Shown here in pieces: positions 1-12,771 of a stretch of DNA of 64,000 nt. This stretch comes from Sciurus carolinensis (taxonomy: Eukaryota; Chordata; Mammalia; Rodentia; Sciuridae), in the NCBI RefSeq assembly GCF_902686445.1, contig NC_062232.1, forward strand, positions 74,045,440-74,109,439, given 5' to 3'. Under the pieces are notes generated by a model. The model was not told the origin of the DNA. It made no database searches and was given only the letters and a program-made list of their open reading frames with translations. Numbering within the stretch: position 1 is the stretch's first letter; each line of letters begins with the position of its first letter. The position numbers were made by a program, and so were the translations under genes.

Positions 1-974
1 CTCAAGGTTTTGAGAAGTCTAAATCCTGATCTTCATAATTTTAATATAATTTCACATGGTTTTAGAAGCCAATGTGAAGATTAATCAATAATTACTCAGT
101 ATGTAACTAAATGATATTTTCTTCTCAACAATTGAGATAAAGCAAAATCTGAATTACTGCATCCTGAGTCTCCAAATCTGTGGATACTTTAATGTATATA
201 TCTAAATAACTTCAGAAGAAAATTTGTTCCCTTCAAATAAAATTCACTCATTCCCATTAGTGCTTAATGCCTTTAAAAAATACTCAGCACAGCTGCTTTT
301 GGAACTCAGTATTTAGCAGTTGTTAATGGGATAATCAGTTACTAGAGACCAGTGAGATTTCAAGATGGGTAATATTTATGTAATAACTATTACCTTTGAA
401 ATTTGAGACTTATAAATAAAAACATGAAATACCTGACTCTCTTTTACATAGTTAGAAAGTTATAAGAACTAACTATACAGATTTAATACAAAATGACAGA
501 ATGTTTCATGTTTGAGTTGTAAAATCTCTACTTCTGATATCACCTGCATTAGTCCTGAGCACTATGGCTACTGAAGGTTCATTTGGGTAGAAAATTGCCA
601 ACAACAGCACCGCTAATGAGTAATACAATTGCAAAACACCCTAAGCATCCAACCTTATTGGTTTCATAAAAGGGATAATGAATTATCTCAGGAATGTACA
701 ATGTTATAAAAACAGAGGTTTTGTTGCTGTGTTGTATACCTAATAATAAAACTAGATACAATGAATTAGAGAAGGAGAAGAGAAACCTTCGACCCAAGGT
801 CATCCAAATTATGGCTGTGCAGTGACAGTGAGAAAGCATTACCAATTCAGGTGATGTAAGAAAATTCGAGATGCAAAAGATCTTGGACTAAATCATAAAT
901 TTCAGAAATGTTTTATCTACCAAATTATTTGAAGAAAGGTGTAGTTCTTTTGGGGAGCAAAGAGGAAAAGTACA
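1..974. other. Unassigned AT-rich sequence
   Basis: I see no repeat family, exon or RNA gene here. The one reading frame on the minus strand (579-845) has no recognisable domain and is not supported as a gene. Confidence 0.5.
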
Positions 975-1163
975 GGAAATTGAACCCAGGGACACTTTAC
1001 CACTGAGCTATTTCCCCAGTTCTTTTTATTTTTATTTTGAGACAGGGATGTATCACTAAGTCGTTGAGAGTCTCACTAAATTGCTGGAGCTGGCCTCAAA
1101 CTTGCAAACTTCTGGCCTCAGTTTTCAAGTCACTGGAATCCTAGAAGTTCACCACTGTGCCTG
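975..1163 (-). mobile_element. Composite B1-ID SINE
   Basis: On the plus strand an antisense ID half comes first ('tgaacccagggacac', 'ccactgagct'), then an antisense 7SL-derived B1 half ('gagacaggg', 'ctggcctcaaacttg', ending 'ccactgtgcctg'). The SINE is therefore on the minus strand with B1 at its 5' end and ID at its 3' end. It is diverged and has no long poly-A. The fusion type is known from squirrels and dormice (B1-dID/MEN class). Confidence 0.85.
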
Positions 1164-4100
1164 TTGAAGATTTATTTCTCAAAGGCATTGTATTTCTTCT
1201 AATCCAAGAGCAGAATGTTTGTATTAGGAAAAGCAATGTTTTATCAGTGTTCAAATCTGAAATGTTATGTTCAAGTCAGATGTCTTTGACTTTTCTCCAT
1301 CAAGAGGAGCACCTCATCTTTTTCTTTAAAAAATATAAATTGCTATTGGAGGTGGGTGTGTGATTGTGGACTCTTCCCTGAAGATATAATTTCATGACCC
1401 AACAGTAAAGTTTCTGAGTAGAAAACTGATGCAGAAAAGAAGATAGATATGTACATTTCTTGGTCAGTAGATGGCATGTACAAATCCATGGGTTTGAGAA
1501 AAAGTATGGCATATTCATAGTATAGTAGTTAGAGATAGCACGAAATGTGTTCATGGAGAAAACAAGATTTTACATAGGACTGGGAAGGCAGTCAAGGCCC
1601 GATGACACCCTGCATCATATGCTAAGAAGCTCATTGAAGGAATTTAGCAGAACTGATGTCACCTGATTTATAGTTTTAAAAGATCACTAAACCAGCAGAG
1701 TAAGTGATTGGAAGGAGCCAGTTTGGAGTTAAAGAGACTCGTTAGGCATGTTTTGCCATGATCTAGGTAAGCTTAGTTAGACAATGGTAATATCCATGAA
1801 ATGGAAACAAGGATACAAGTTGTGGAAATATTTAAATATAAAATCCATCAGTTGTGCTGAACATAGGTGAAAATGAAGGAGAGAAATTAGGAAACTATCA
1901 GTTTTCTAACCTAAATAGATGATGAAATAATATTTGGAATAAAGATGACATGTTTGATTTAAAATTGATCATATGAATATTCAAGAAGGTAACACCAATT
2001 AATATACTGAGAATAAAAATCTGATCACAGGAGAGATTTCAGAACCTTGGGAATCGATAGCATTTGGATTCTTCATGAAGCATTATTTTTCAGTTACTTC
2101 TTGTGCTTATATGTTTATTCTTTTGTAATAGAGTATAATAAAAATGTCTTCTTTTACAAAATTGATAAATAATATGAAATGTTTCTTAGTATGATTTTTA
2201 TATTATGTCAACACTTTATTGTATACTTTGGAATATACAGCAATTTTCAAAGAATTTTAAATACCTACAATATCATGTTGATTTGAGTTTGAACCTTGAC
2301 AAGTTCAATGATAGAATAAATGTTCTATGCTTACTGAGACATTTACATAGTCTCTGAGGAGTCCCTTTACTCAAAATAAAGGAAAATAAAGATTTTGTAA
2401 CATAGGATAGATTTTTAAAATAAGTGAAAACATTATAAAATGTTCAGAATTGGTTTTTACATAATCAAGTGAGAAGGAAAGTGAGCCATGGTGTTATTTA
2501 TTATAGGTGAAATAAGATTCGACTTGATATCTTTGTAACTGGATGGTAGGTACATTAAGGTTGATTTAATAGTCTTATCTCTCTCTCTCTCTTATATATG
2601 AAGTTTCTCATGATAAAAAGTTTATAGTATAGTAGACAATTCTGCATATATAAATACTAACTATAATGAAAATGACAACATTTAATATAAACATTTGAGC
2701 AGAAATTACTAAATAAAAGAGCATCTGAAAGGTTGATAGTTGAAAATAGCATCCCATAAGGAAAAAATAATAATAATTTAGCACCTAAGTGTTTGTTTTA
2801 TTCAGGTTAGTTTTGTACAGTTGATCATGATTCAAAGTCACCTCTGATTCATTAAGAATAATTTGTCAGAACAATGTATAAAATGATTAAAATACAAGTT
2901 GCCTCTGGATGTAATTACTTTTCATGTTATTACTTTACCTAGCTTGTTTATGTTATGGTAATCATACCAAAATTAATAACACTGAAGCCATGATAAGTTT
3001 TCTGAATAAAGAGAGAAACCATGCTTATTTTACTATAAACTAGGAAGTATTTTTCAACAAATTTCCTTACTCATTTCACCCTGATATTTGCATCTTTCAA
3101 ACTTTTGTTCCAATAATTATTACATTTTTCTCTATCAGTTTTAAAAATGGTAAATAAACAATCATTCTTCCTGTAGCTAAACATTCAAGAATAGAATTTG
3201 CAAATGCCAGGGATATGTGTTTGTTGGTTAATTATTATGGATCTATGTACATAGAATGTATTCTTCCAGTGGACGAAGATGTGTTCTCCAATCTCACATG
3301 TATTTAGGTAAAGCAAACTATAAAACTGTATTAGTGGAAGAAATGTGCAATTCTCAAAGCTTGATTTGGAACGTAAATAGAATGTTTAAGATAAATTGCT
3401 ATTGACACTTGTTTTACAGACTATTTTATAGCACCATAAAACTGGGTATCTGTAGTATTCTACATCTGTTTTTCAAAGAATTTCCCAAAAATACTTTGCA
3501 ACAATAACCTGTGAGCTTTTAAAACTGGTGGTTCCTGCCCCCACTGCAGAACGGATGAAGCAGAATTTCTTTAAGTGTTACCCTACATTATGCATTTTCA
3601 TACAGTAGTCATAGTGATTTTTATGCCCACAAAATACTTGAAGTCACTGTGCTAGAGAGTAAGCAAATGCAAAGCAGTTCTGTTTAAAACAGTTATTCAG
3701 TAACAGTTCTTTATTTTAACTTCTCCAGTAGTCTCTGCCATAGTGGATATAGCAAACTTAGGGAATTGTATTCACTTTCAGAGGTCACATTAAATGGTTC
3801 ATATATGCCATTTGGCTTGGAATTGTTGATCAATAAATTTTTATTGAATAAGTAAATGCAAATGTGAACATAATATGATGATGATGATGATGATGATTAT
3901 GCAACTTCAGCTTTTGTTATCCCCAGTAATGAAAAAGAGTAATTTCCTAAGCATCTACCATGTAGAACATTATGTGAAGGACTCTAGAAATATAACAAAC
4001 TGAATTAATTGATACACAGCATCTCCAACAGAAATGCTAGGAAAACTATATCTTTATTGCTAGGTTAGTTTGGTCTCCTAAAATACGTTTCACTGTACCA

Positions 4101-4779
4101 CATTTAGTTTGCATTTTCCCCTTAAAACGGGATGATAAAAATGTATGAGCATTGCCACTAATATATAATGTTAGATGTAAATATACTATTTTTGTTCTAG
4201 TACTTAGCTGGAACAATGGATACAACCAAGGGGAAAAGTAAGAAAATTGATAATTTAAAAAATATTAAAACTTATTTTCCCAATGTGAGAGATACTAATA
4301 CTTTCTCAACAAATTCAATACTTTCACCTTAGTACACAGTTCTGCTATATTTACAGTCTTCTGTGCTTGAGTGAAGTGTGATCTTGTGTCTGATTTATGG
4401 ATAATAGAATATGGGTACCAGTATTGGACTTTAGTTCCAAACCTGTACCATTAACATTTCCTGCTGTTATTACTCATGTTCTCGTCTACAATGACTGGAG
4501 AAGTTACTTATTGAAGGTAGAGGGCCCACAGACAGAAAGAGACTGAATTCCTGAGTCAACACTTAAATGATAGCTGTCAATTAATCTGGAACATCTAGTT
4601 ATCACTTTATGTAATATTTCAGCCAATTATATTTCAGAGTTTATCTGATACAATAGCTATCATAATCCTACTTAACAAAAATTATTTCTTTAAGCTAAAA
4701 ACTATCACAAAAAAAACTTAAATATATTTTGCAAGATCAATAGGCAGTGAGCAGTAAGGTATCTGACTTAAACATTTTA
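1164..4779. other. Unassigned AT-rich sequence
   Basis: No gene or confidently named repeat is visible over 3.6 kb. A short (TC)n run lies near 2579-2592 and a trinucleotide repeat at 3875-3897. Frames at 1157-1363 and 1300-1554 overlap on opposite strands and have no domain. Confidence 0.45.
3875..3897. repeat. (ATG)n microsatellite
   Basis: Seven perfect ATG/GAT units plus a partial unit. Confidence 0.9.
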
Positions 4780-5312
4780 TTTTACCCACTTATTGATTGG
4801 GTTATTTGGTTTTTGGTGTAAGATTTTTGAGTTCTTTACATATTCTGGATATTAATACCCTACTGGAGGAGTAGCTGGCCATGATTTTCTCCCATTTTGT
4901 AGGGTATCTTTTCATGGTCTTGTTTCCTTTGCTGTGTGGAAGCTTTTTAATTTTATGTCATCCCACTTACTGATTTTTTTTTAAAAAATTTATTTCTTGC
5001 ACTTTAGGAGTGTTGTTAGGGAAGTTTATGCCTGTGTCAATATGTTGGATTATTGTCTCTGTGTTTTCTTTTAGTAGTTGTAGTTTTTCTGGTCTAATTA
5101 TTAGGTTTTTGATACATTTTGATTTGAGTTTTGTTCAGAATGAGAGATAGGTATCTAGTTTTATTTTTCTACATATAGTCACCCAGTTTTTCCATCCCCA
5201 TTTGTAAAGACTGTCTTTTCTCCAAAATATATTTTTGGCACCTTTGTCATGTATCAGATAACTGTAGGTATGTGAATTTATCTCTGTCTTCTCTTCTGTT
5301 GAATTGGTCTTC
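4780..5312 (-). mobile_element. L1 fragment, inverted 5' part of the element ending at 6320
   Basis: Read on the minus strand this is L1 ORF2 sequence. Landmarks include 'gccaaaaatatattttgg', 'ctctcattctgaacaaaactc' and 'ccagaatatgtaaagaactc'. It stops at 'ccaatcaataagtgggta', exactly the ORF2 point where the plus-strand piece on its right begins. Order and orientation fit the inverted 5' half of one L1 insertion. It carries no useful open frame. Confidence 0.85.
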
Positions 5313-6320
5313 AGTCTATCAATAAATGGACAAAGGAACTGACCAGAAACTTCTCAAAAGAAAAGAACACGAACAGCCAAAATGTGTATGAGAAAATGTT
5401 CAACATCTCTAGCAATCAGGGAAATGAAAATCAAAACTCACTAAGGATTCATCTTATGCCAGTCAGAATGACAATGATAAAGAATTCAAACAACATTAAA
5501 TGCTTGCAAAGTTGTGGGGGAAGAGGTACACTTGTACACTAATGGTGGAACTGCAGACAAGAGGAACCACTCTGGAAAGCAGTATGGAGATTACCTGAAA
5601 AACTAGGGATGGAATCACCATATGACCCAGCTATCCCACAACTTGAGATTTCCCCAATGTGTCTAAAATCAGCCTACTATATAGCAGTACAGCCACCTCA
5701 ATGTTTATGGCAGCACAATTCACAATAGCAAAATCATTTAATCAACCCAGGTGCCTGTCAATAGATTAAGAAATTGTAGTACCTATACACAATGGATTTC
5801 TACTCATCCATAAAGAAGAATGAAATTAAGGCATTTGCTGGTAAACTGATAGAAATGAAGAAAATCATGCTAAGTGAAATAAGCCAGACTCAGAAACTCA
5901 AAAGTTGAGTGTTTTCTCTGATATGTAGAAGTCAGAGTAAAATGAAGAAAAAGGGGAGGGAAGGACAGGTTATCATAAGGACATAGGAAGATCAGTAGTG
6001 TAGAAGAAGGAGACTGAGAAGCAGAGTGAAGGAATTGGAAAGGGGAGGAAATGCAGAATGAATGCTTAAAAAATCATGTTATGTGCATACGTAAATATAT
6101 TCGAGGAGATTTCCCCTTTATGCATAGGTAGAAAGAGCCAATCAAATATAAATGGATGAGAAAAAGGAAGCCTAGCAGAGTAGAGAAAGGAGAAGGAGGG
6201 AGGAGAGGGAAAAGGGTGGATATTGTGAACTAAAATTTAATTCCATGCATGTAGTGTATATAGAGATGAACCCAGCAACTATGTATAACTATAAAGTTCT
6301 AATTTAAAAAATAAATAAAT
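5313..6320 (+). mobile_element. L1 3' part: ORF2 C-terminus, 3' UTR and tail
   Basis: The plus-strand sequence follows the end of L1 ORF2. Landmarks are 'caaaggaactgaccagaaac', 'ccactctggaaagcagtatgg', 'atgacccagctatccca' and 'atcatgctaagtgaaataag'. A purine-rich 3' UTR follows, then the rodent L1 terminus ('caactatgtataactataaa') and an A-rich tail near 6305-6320. Many substitutions and stops make it a pseudogene. The 3' UTR is purine-rich but lacks the TTAGGG tract of the younger copies near 25.5 and 26.4 kb. Confidence 0.9.
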
Positions 6321-6638
6321 GTCTTTTATATGGAAGTTACCCAAATACTGCCTTCACATAAACAGATAATTCAGATGCTATTTTTTATGCTCTTCTTGTC
6401 CTTTGTACATTGATTTTATCACACTATACCTCAATCATTTATGTTTGTCTCCTAGGAGATTTTGAATTTGGTAAGAAATGCCTGGCTCATCTTTAGAAAT
6501 CCAGTTCATACCAACACAGAGTAGATGTACAATAAATTATTATCAAATAAAATTCTAAATAGCAATGGTAGAGTTAAGCAGGAAATTATGTAAATAAGAT
6601 GGACTCAAGACAGAATCATTTTTTCAATTCCCCCCACC
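6321..6638. other. Unassigned flank
   Basis: Nothing recognisable lies between the L1 tail and the next SINE. Confidence 0.4.
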
Positions 6639-6842
6639 TTTTTTTTTTTTTTTTTTTTGGTGCTAGAGGCACTTAACCACTGAGAAACATGCCCAGTCCT
6701 TTTTATTTGTTTTATTTTGAGGCAGGGTCTCACAAAATTGGTTAGATTTGCTAAGTTGCTGAGACTGGCTTTAAACTTGCAATCCTAATACCTCAGCCTC
6801 ACAAATCAGTGGGATTACAGGTGAGCACCACCATGCCCAGCT
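6639..6842 (-). mobile_element. Composite B1-ID SINE with long poly-A
   Basis: A run of 20 T at 6639-6658 is the antisense poly-A tail. It is followed by the ID half ('ggcacttaaccactgagaaa') and the B1 half ('gaggcagggtctcac', 'gtgggattacaggtgagcac'). About 10-15 bp inserted in the B1 part ('attggttagatttg') differ from sibling copies. Confidence 0.9.
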
Positions 6843-8259
6843 ATTTTTCCTCTTTCATACATCTTTTCAAGGAAAAGAATAGGATTCTGAACTTGAGAAC
6901 ATGGCTACAATTAGTTAACAAAAGGACTGGGAACAGTAGAGCCTATTACAATTGAGAAATATATGCCATAAAATTAAGCCATCTTGAAGTATATTTCTTT
7001 CTATTTGAGAGAGAATATGTTGATTTGAAGTTTGAACTTTAGTGTCTTCAAAAGGTAAACCACTAGTAAAATATTTTTTGTGGTTTTAGCAAAACTTTAC
7101 AAGTGAAGAAAAATAATTTGTAAAGTAGATAAAAGTTAAATTAGAACAGAAATGACCCAGTTTCCTCCACTATTCTAAAACAATCACTGTCTATGCAAAT
7201 GCTTTTTTATTTCCCCCCATATTAATCAAATACTAGGATATAAGGGATTTTGAGGGTACAGATTACCTTAGCACCAAATGACATTCACATGCTACTCACC
7301 TTTTCATTCCAAAGAATCAAAGTGTCTTTTTAAGCAGTCTTGTGTGAATGAGAATAAGTTCTTGAATAAATTGCTCACAAAATCCATGCTAAACTAATCC
7401 CCCAATGGCTCCCAGTGGTCACATATGTCTTTAACACAAATCTCTACAATGCTTGACTGATCTCATGGGCTTCCCACACCTCAGTAAGTGGGTCAGTGGG
7501 GACTTTTGCCTATTTCATTTTAAGGAAAAAAAAAACCTTTTTGAATTTAGGCTAAATGCCTGTAATCTCTGTGATGGTCATAAATGTAATAATTACTGCA
7601 GTTGGGCCTATGAGTCACTTCTTATTAGGAAAGGATCATTTACTTGTAAGATTCTAAAAACTCAAGACATTTGATCATTCATACCGCTACATTTCTATCA
7701 TTAATCATCCACTATGAAACCTACCAAAAGAAATATGTCTAATGTTATCTTTTCAATTATCTTAAATAATACTACTTATACATTCTAAGACATTGAAATA
7801 CAACAATCTAATAAATTCCGTTTTTAATTTTATGTGTCTATGAGAATCAAATATATCATTTATATATATTATAGGAACAGCATCTAATTATATCTCAATT
7901 ATCTTACCACTATTTATTTTAAATGGATAGTATATATCGAGGTCAGAAAATAAGAAATAGAAGATACTTCTTCAGGTGCTATTTCAAAGGTTGTCTTCAT
8001 TTGAATGTTTTACATTATTATGTATTTTTGCATTTTCTGATCACTTCAAAATATGTGCTGCCTTAAATACCTGAGCCACAAGTGACGTTTAATATTATCT
8101 TTATTCTACTTAGTGTTTTTCTTAACACATATCCTGATCTACAAACAAGAGAGAGCAAACACTAAGGGGAGTACTTAAATTGCAGAATAAGTTACTGTTA
8201 CCTAACAGTTCCATGGTCACAGACATAATCAAACCTCTGTGCCTCGCGAGTTTCATCAA
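6843..8259. other. Unassigned AT-rich sequence
   Basis: No gene or confident repeat. The frame at 7453-7674 on the plus strand shows no domain. Confidence 0.4.
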
Positions 8260-8306
8260 GCACTGGGGTTGCAGCTCAGTGGTGGAGCACTTGCCTAGCA
8301 AGCAAA
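8260..8306 (+). mobile_element. Truncated ID SINE
   Basis: 'actggggttgcagctcagtg' and 'gagcacttgcctagcaagca' are the 5' half of the tRNA-derived ID element. The B-box half and tail are missing. Confidence 0.8.
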
Positions 8307-9958
8307 GAAAGAACAGAGGATAAAAGAGCAAAAAAGTATCCATGAATTAACCCTCTAATGCTATCATTTTGATGTCCATGTATTCTTTTTTATTTCAAAA
8401 CTCTTTTCTGTTGTCTCTATTGCCACCTTGGAATATTCTGATATATTTGGATAATGTTTGCAAAGGTATATTATGGCATTTGACTATAAAGATCTTGATA
8501 CAAAATCAGAGAATGGGTCTATAGGATTTACAAAAACTTACACTGATATATCATAAACATAATTATTTTTTTCTAGCATCTAGAAGCCTAATTACTCACA
8601 GAGGCAGGATCTTGAAAGTCACAAAAATGTGATGAGAGATTAAGTATTTTGGCAAAATCTATTAGGACATCACTACATATATAGGATGATAGTTTTCTTT
8701 AACTCTTTTCAAAGGAAATTATATTATTGTGGTCAAATAATTTTTCTATAAATAGACAATTTTCAGTTCTGAGTTTCTCTATTACTATCTTGAAACTAAA
8801 CAACATTTTCTCCCCAAATTTTTTAGGTTGTTTGCTTCAACTTTATCTAAAATAATTAAGGATATATTTTTAAAAGACTCTCTCAGACTTTCATGCCAAC
8901 TAGGAGGAAAAAATACACTATCTTGGTCTTTTACCTTATTCACTGTGTTTCGTTAAGTGTGAATTATAGCTGAGTGAGTGGCTGTCGGTTAGCAGCCATA
9001 TTTGACTGTTTATTTTTAATTTTGTCCTTTGAATTATTTGCTCCCTCAGTGGTCTCTACCTTGTTTTATATAAGTTTTGGAAGTGAAGAAAAATGTAGTT
9101 TTATAGTTGGCTAATAAAAAATGTTCTAAATTCACATCATGGGTTAGAATGAAATTCAAGTTATCACTTGATGTTGCATTCTAATAACAAGACCCAAATG
9201 TTTATAAGCAATTTGATCTCTGAGAAGGGGACAGGAACAGTGAAGGCAGCCCTCATGATTCTGAAAACTGAAGTTTACTTCAAATATCAGGCCTCACTTG
9301 GTGAATGAAATATCCCCTCCATTAGACAACATCATAGAATAAGCATTTAAAATTAGTGAAATTTCTGCAGCAATTAGTATTTTGTAAAATTATAAACACA
9401 ATTCTGCTGTTGCTAAAATGTTCAACATCCTTGATCTGTTACACTTTCTCCAGTAGTTTTCTATAGAAAGTACAAGATAAAAGAAAAGAATGTGTCAAAA
9501 TAATGTCTGGATTCCATTAAAGTGAATTATGGTGGGATTAATTTAATTGTGGCACTCTTTCCAATCTAGTCACATTTTACATGAACCAATATAAATTTCG
9601 GTTTTGAAAGATGTTGGTTTACAAGGTTTCTAAGCAAAGACAGATGGCAATTCCTATTCTGGAAAAAATAAGATAAATTCACAAATTAGATTAGCTGCAG
9701 TAAAATTTAGTGTTTAAAGTAAATAAAACAATGTCATTTTTATCTCTGATAGCCACAGTGTAACTATGATTATTTCACCTAATTAATTGTTTTCATAGGA
9801 AAATAAATTTAATTCTAGTGGTATGGTAAGACATAATTATGGAATGACTGGCAATCAAGTAACACTTTAGAGCATGAGTAAACAAGAACAGAATAAATGA
9901 AGTAAGTTATCTAAATCTCTTCAAGCAGTTGATAATTGTACCATTTTACCTGGTTTTC
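8307..9958. other. Unassigned AT-rich sequence
   Basis: No gene, structured RNA or named repeat seen. Confidence 0.4.
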
Positions 9959-10150
9959 CAGGGGTGGAACTCAGGGACACTTGACCACTGAGCCACATCT
10001 CCAGCCCTATTTTGTATTTTACTTAGAGACAGGGTCTCATTGAGTTTCTAAGTGCCTGGCTTTTGCTGAGGCTGGCTTTGAACTCATGATCCTCCTGCCT
10101 CAGTCTCCCGAGCTGCTGGGATTACAGGCCTGAGACATTGTGCCTGGCAC
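9959..10150 (-). mobile_element. Composite B1-ID SINE
   Basis: One of the best-preserved copies. It has an antisense ID half ('ggaactcagggacacttgac', 'ccactgagccacatctccag') and an antisense B1 half ('gagacagggtctcattgag', 'gctgggattacaggcctgag', ending 'tgtgcctggc'). No long T run remains at its left edge. Confidence 0.92.
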
Positions 10151-11094
10151 CATTTTCTTTTAAAGAAATCTCTGTTTGGCAACTCATTTTTTAATGCCTG
10201 TAGCCACTGCTAACAACAAGGAAAGAGTACTTGTCTGGTGCTCATTTATACTGGAATTGGAATTTTGGGAGAAAATGTTATAAAATTATTTAACACACAC
10301 GAGAACACTCTCTAATACATAAAGGTTAAGGTCATATTACAAAATACTTTGTTTATTTATGCTTGAGTTCCAGGTCAACAAAAAACTGTCTCAACCAACA
10401 CAACCATGTTTATAGGACAGAAAGTAGCAAAACAAAGTCTTATGGGATCCAAACTAATGGACTCTTCAATACACTGAAGGTATACCAAATGAATCATTTG
10501 TTCTCACTTTGCTGAGCACGTGGTAAGATAATTTAACATGAGAGTTAATGAAGTGGACTCACAAAGTCTAGACAACCTGATCAGATATTTATAAAGAGAA
10601 AATGCATTATCACATGAATGGTAGCAATCAACACAAGAGCTGTGCAGAATTTGAACCAACGCATGTGTGACAGCACATCTAAAAACTGAAAATAAAATCC
10701 CATGGACTCAGAGCTACATGCTTATAGCTCAGGCTTAGGCCTGTCTCTGTTAAGTTACAAAAGTTTCCAAAGTTGAAGTTTACTGCCAAAGTGAGGTTAA
10801 GACAACACAAACTGTGATATATAGACATTCTTTATGCTCTAAACTGAGGACAGGTTGAAGACTGAATTACTAAAACAAACAGAAATAAAAATTATGATGG
10901 AGAACATGTACTAATGTTTTGTCCTAAGATTATGTTCAAATTATGTAGTGTAAATCATGCAGAAGGGAAAGAACTGCTAAACAATTGGCATTTTCCTTTT
11001 ACATATTTTGCAAATACAGATTCTCCAAATTCTCATTATTTGTGTCATAACTGATTAGGTGAACTCTATCTCTCCACTGGTCAATCTGTACAAA
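10151..11094. other. Unassigned; possible old retroviral sequence
   Basis: No open frame or clear repeat. Because it lies left of an LTR-like sequence it could be decayed proviral interior, but I see no motif that shows this. Confidence 0.25.
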
Positions 11095-11475
11095 AACTCA
11101 CTAATTTGACTTGACCAAACTTTAGTTAGTCTTGTCTTCTCCTGTGAGGTACTGAACTTTGGCCTACACTCAGTCTGAGCCAGCATCCAAATGTGGAACA
11201 GTCAGTCGCTCCTTAACAGTTCCTCCCAAGATACTGACCATAGAAAAAAATGATTGCCCTATGAAATGTGATCCAATCCTTTGTTCCACAATCTAACCTC
11301 GGTTTCTACTTATGTATACTCCTCCTATGAAAGAAAAGCCCTTAATGTTTGACCTTTGAGAAGCTTGGTCAAATTTTTCACCTTATTATTGCAATAGTCC
11401 CCCTCGGTTTTATGCAATTTTCTTTCTGAATAAAATCTAACCTTACCTGAGTTTTGATTTGTCTTTTATTTGACA
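11095..11475 (+). mobile_element. Putative LTR of an old endogenous retrovirus
   Basis: The sequence is less AT-rich than its surroundings and has a polyadenylation signal AATAAA at 11429-11434. A GT/T-rich stretch follows and it ends in 'ttttatttgaca', a plausible CA terminus. This resembles the R/U5 end of an ancient LTR. The left boundary and family are not determined. An unrelated old repeat remains possible. Confidence 0.4.
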
Positions 11476-12348
11476 ATAATTAAATATTTTACTAATTACT
11501 TCCACCCTCAGCAATCAATACTATAGGCATCTGCTGGAAAGCAGATAATTCAGTCAACCTTGCAATATTCTGTCCCTTCGTTTTGGCAAACTACAATATT
11601 TCTCTTTAAGGAATCTATCTGGAAAATTTTGGTTCTTCTGTTAGGTTCCTGTGAGGAAGAATAGCCTATAATTAAGGACTTGGCTCAGCTCACATATGTA
11701 TGGCAGAAAGCTTTCCAATAATAGTAAAATCGTTGCTGGTACAGACTACATTATACCACAGAGAGCAGAAAACTATAAAAATATTCTAATATTCATGTGA
11801 GAACTGTATATTTTGTTGTAGGCTTGTTGCTTGTGCTCTTTTCTATATATTTTTTTTATTTTTCTGCTTTATTATCATTTAATTATCTTATGAAAAATAT
11901 ACCTATGAAGAAATGGACTGCTTCAATAAAAGCATTGTGATCCCTAAAATAATCTAATTCTTGCTACTCTAGTAATTCATTCTTGAAAAAAATATCAATT
12001 ATTTATAAAATTAATGACTTTATTGTTACAACAGTCATCAAGTTTACAAAACTGTTTTTGTATTCCCAAAATACTTCTCAATTATTTCTCCAGAATGGAT
12101 GACTAAAATATTAAGCTACAATTGGGGAAATGAACTGTATAGAGTAAAACAAGAGTTTGCAATTCCAGTTTTTATTTCTGAATATGACAATGATTAAGAC
12201 AAGAAAATAAGCTGGTACCTACAACCAATTAAGAAAGAGAAAACACTGCAGAGTTTGAAGGTTCAGTGTGACAATATTGGGAGATGGGGCCTTTAGGAGT
12301 TGATTAGAACTAGGTGAAGTTGTGCTTCTTGCAGTTAGTGCCTTTACA
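11476..12348. other. Unassigned sequence
   Basis: No gene or repeat recognised between the two LTR-like elements. Confidence 0.35.
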
Positions 12349-12354
12349 GTAGGT
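12349..12354. repeat. Left 6-bp target site duplication of the solo LTR
   Basis: GTAGGT directly precedes the LTR start 'tgtcgggg' and is repeated exactly at 12720-12725. Confidence 0.75.
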
Positions 12355-12719
12355 TGTCGGGGTACCCGGGACCCCTGGCCCTAGGTGTGGCTAAGATGGC
12401 GCCTGGCAGTGAGCCAGAGCAGTGAACTTTTGCACAAACATCTGACATCATTTTAAGGAAGTCTTTATGACTGGTTCTCTGGTCTCATGCACAACGCATG
12501 ATCTCGGTATGCCCTGCTTGGCTCTCTGTATCTGTCCACGCTTTTCCCTCGTGTGCTCTCCTTTGATTGGTGGTTTTACCTATATAAGGTCTGTAACTTC
12601 CCTGCTGAGGAGGGAAGGAGGATAAGAAAAAGAAACAATAGAAGCAGAAGGACAGCGCGCAATAAAGCATTGAAACTTCAACCAGGTGTCGTGTTTCTCT
12701 GCGGGCAGGGAACGCGATA
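12355..12719 (+). mobile_element. Solo LTR of a class II-like (ERVK/IAP-type) endogenous retrovirus
   Basis: The 365-bp element begins TGTCGGGG and ends GCGATA between exact 6-bp direct repeats. A 6-bp duplication is typical of class II (betaretrovirus-like) ERVs. It is clearly richer in G+C than its surroundings. Promoter parts are in order: an inverted CCAAT box (GATTGG, 12565-12570), a TATA box (TATATAAGG, 12581-12589) and a polyadenylation signal (AATAAA, 12661-12666). U3, R and U5 therefore read on the plus strand. 'Aagatggcgcctg' near 12391 resembles the YY1-type motif common in rodent class II LTRs. No gag, pol or env flanks it, so it is the product of LTR-LTR recombination. A minus-strand frame across it (12485-12793) is incidental. 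Confidence 0.85.
12565..12589 (+). promoter_or_regulatory. LTR core promoter: inverted CCAAT box and TATA box
   Basis: GATTGG at 12565-12570 and TATATAAGG at 12581-12589 lie 76 bp or more upstream of the AATAAA at 12661, the spacing expected of U3 and R. Both motifs are intact by eye. Activity is not known. Confidence 0.65.
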
Positions 12720-12725
12720 GTAGGT
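12720..12725. repeat. Right 6-bp target site duplication of the solo LTR
   Basis: GTAGGT, an exact match to 12349-12354. Confidence 0.75.
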
Positions 12726-12750
12726 GACACCAGGACATCAGAGAGATTAT

Positions 12751-12771
12751 TTCTCTCTCTCTCTCTCTCTT
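12751..12771. repeat. (CT)n microsatellite
   Basis: About ten CT units just right of the solo LTR. Confidence 0.9.
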
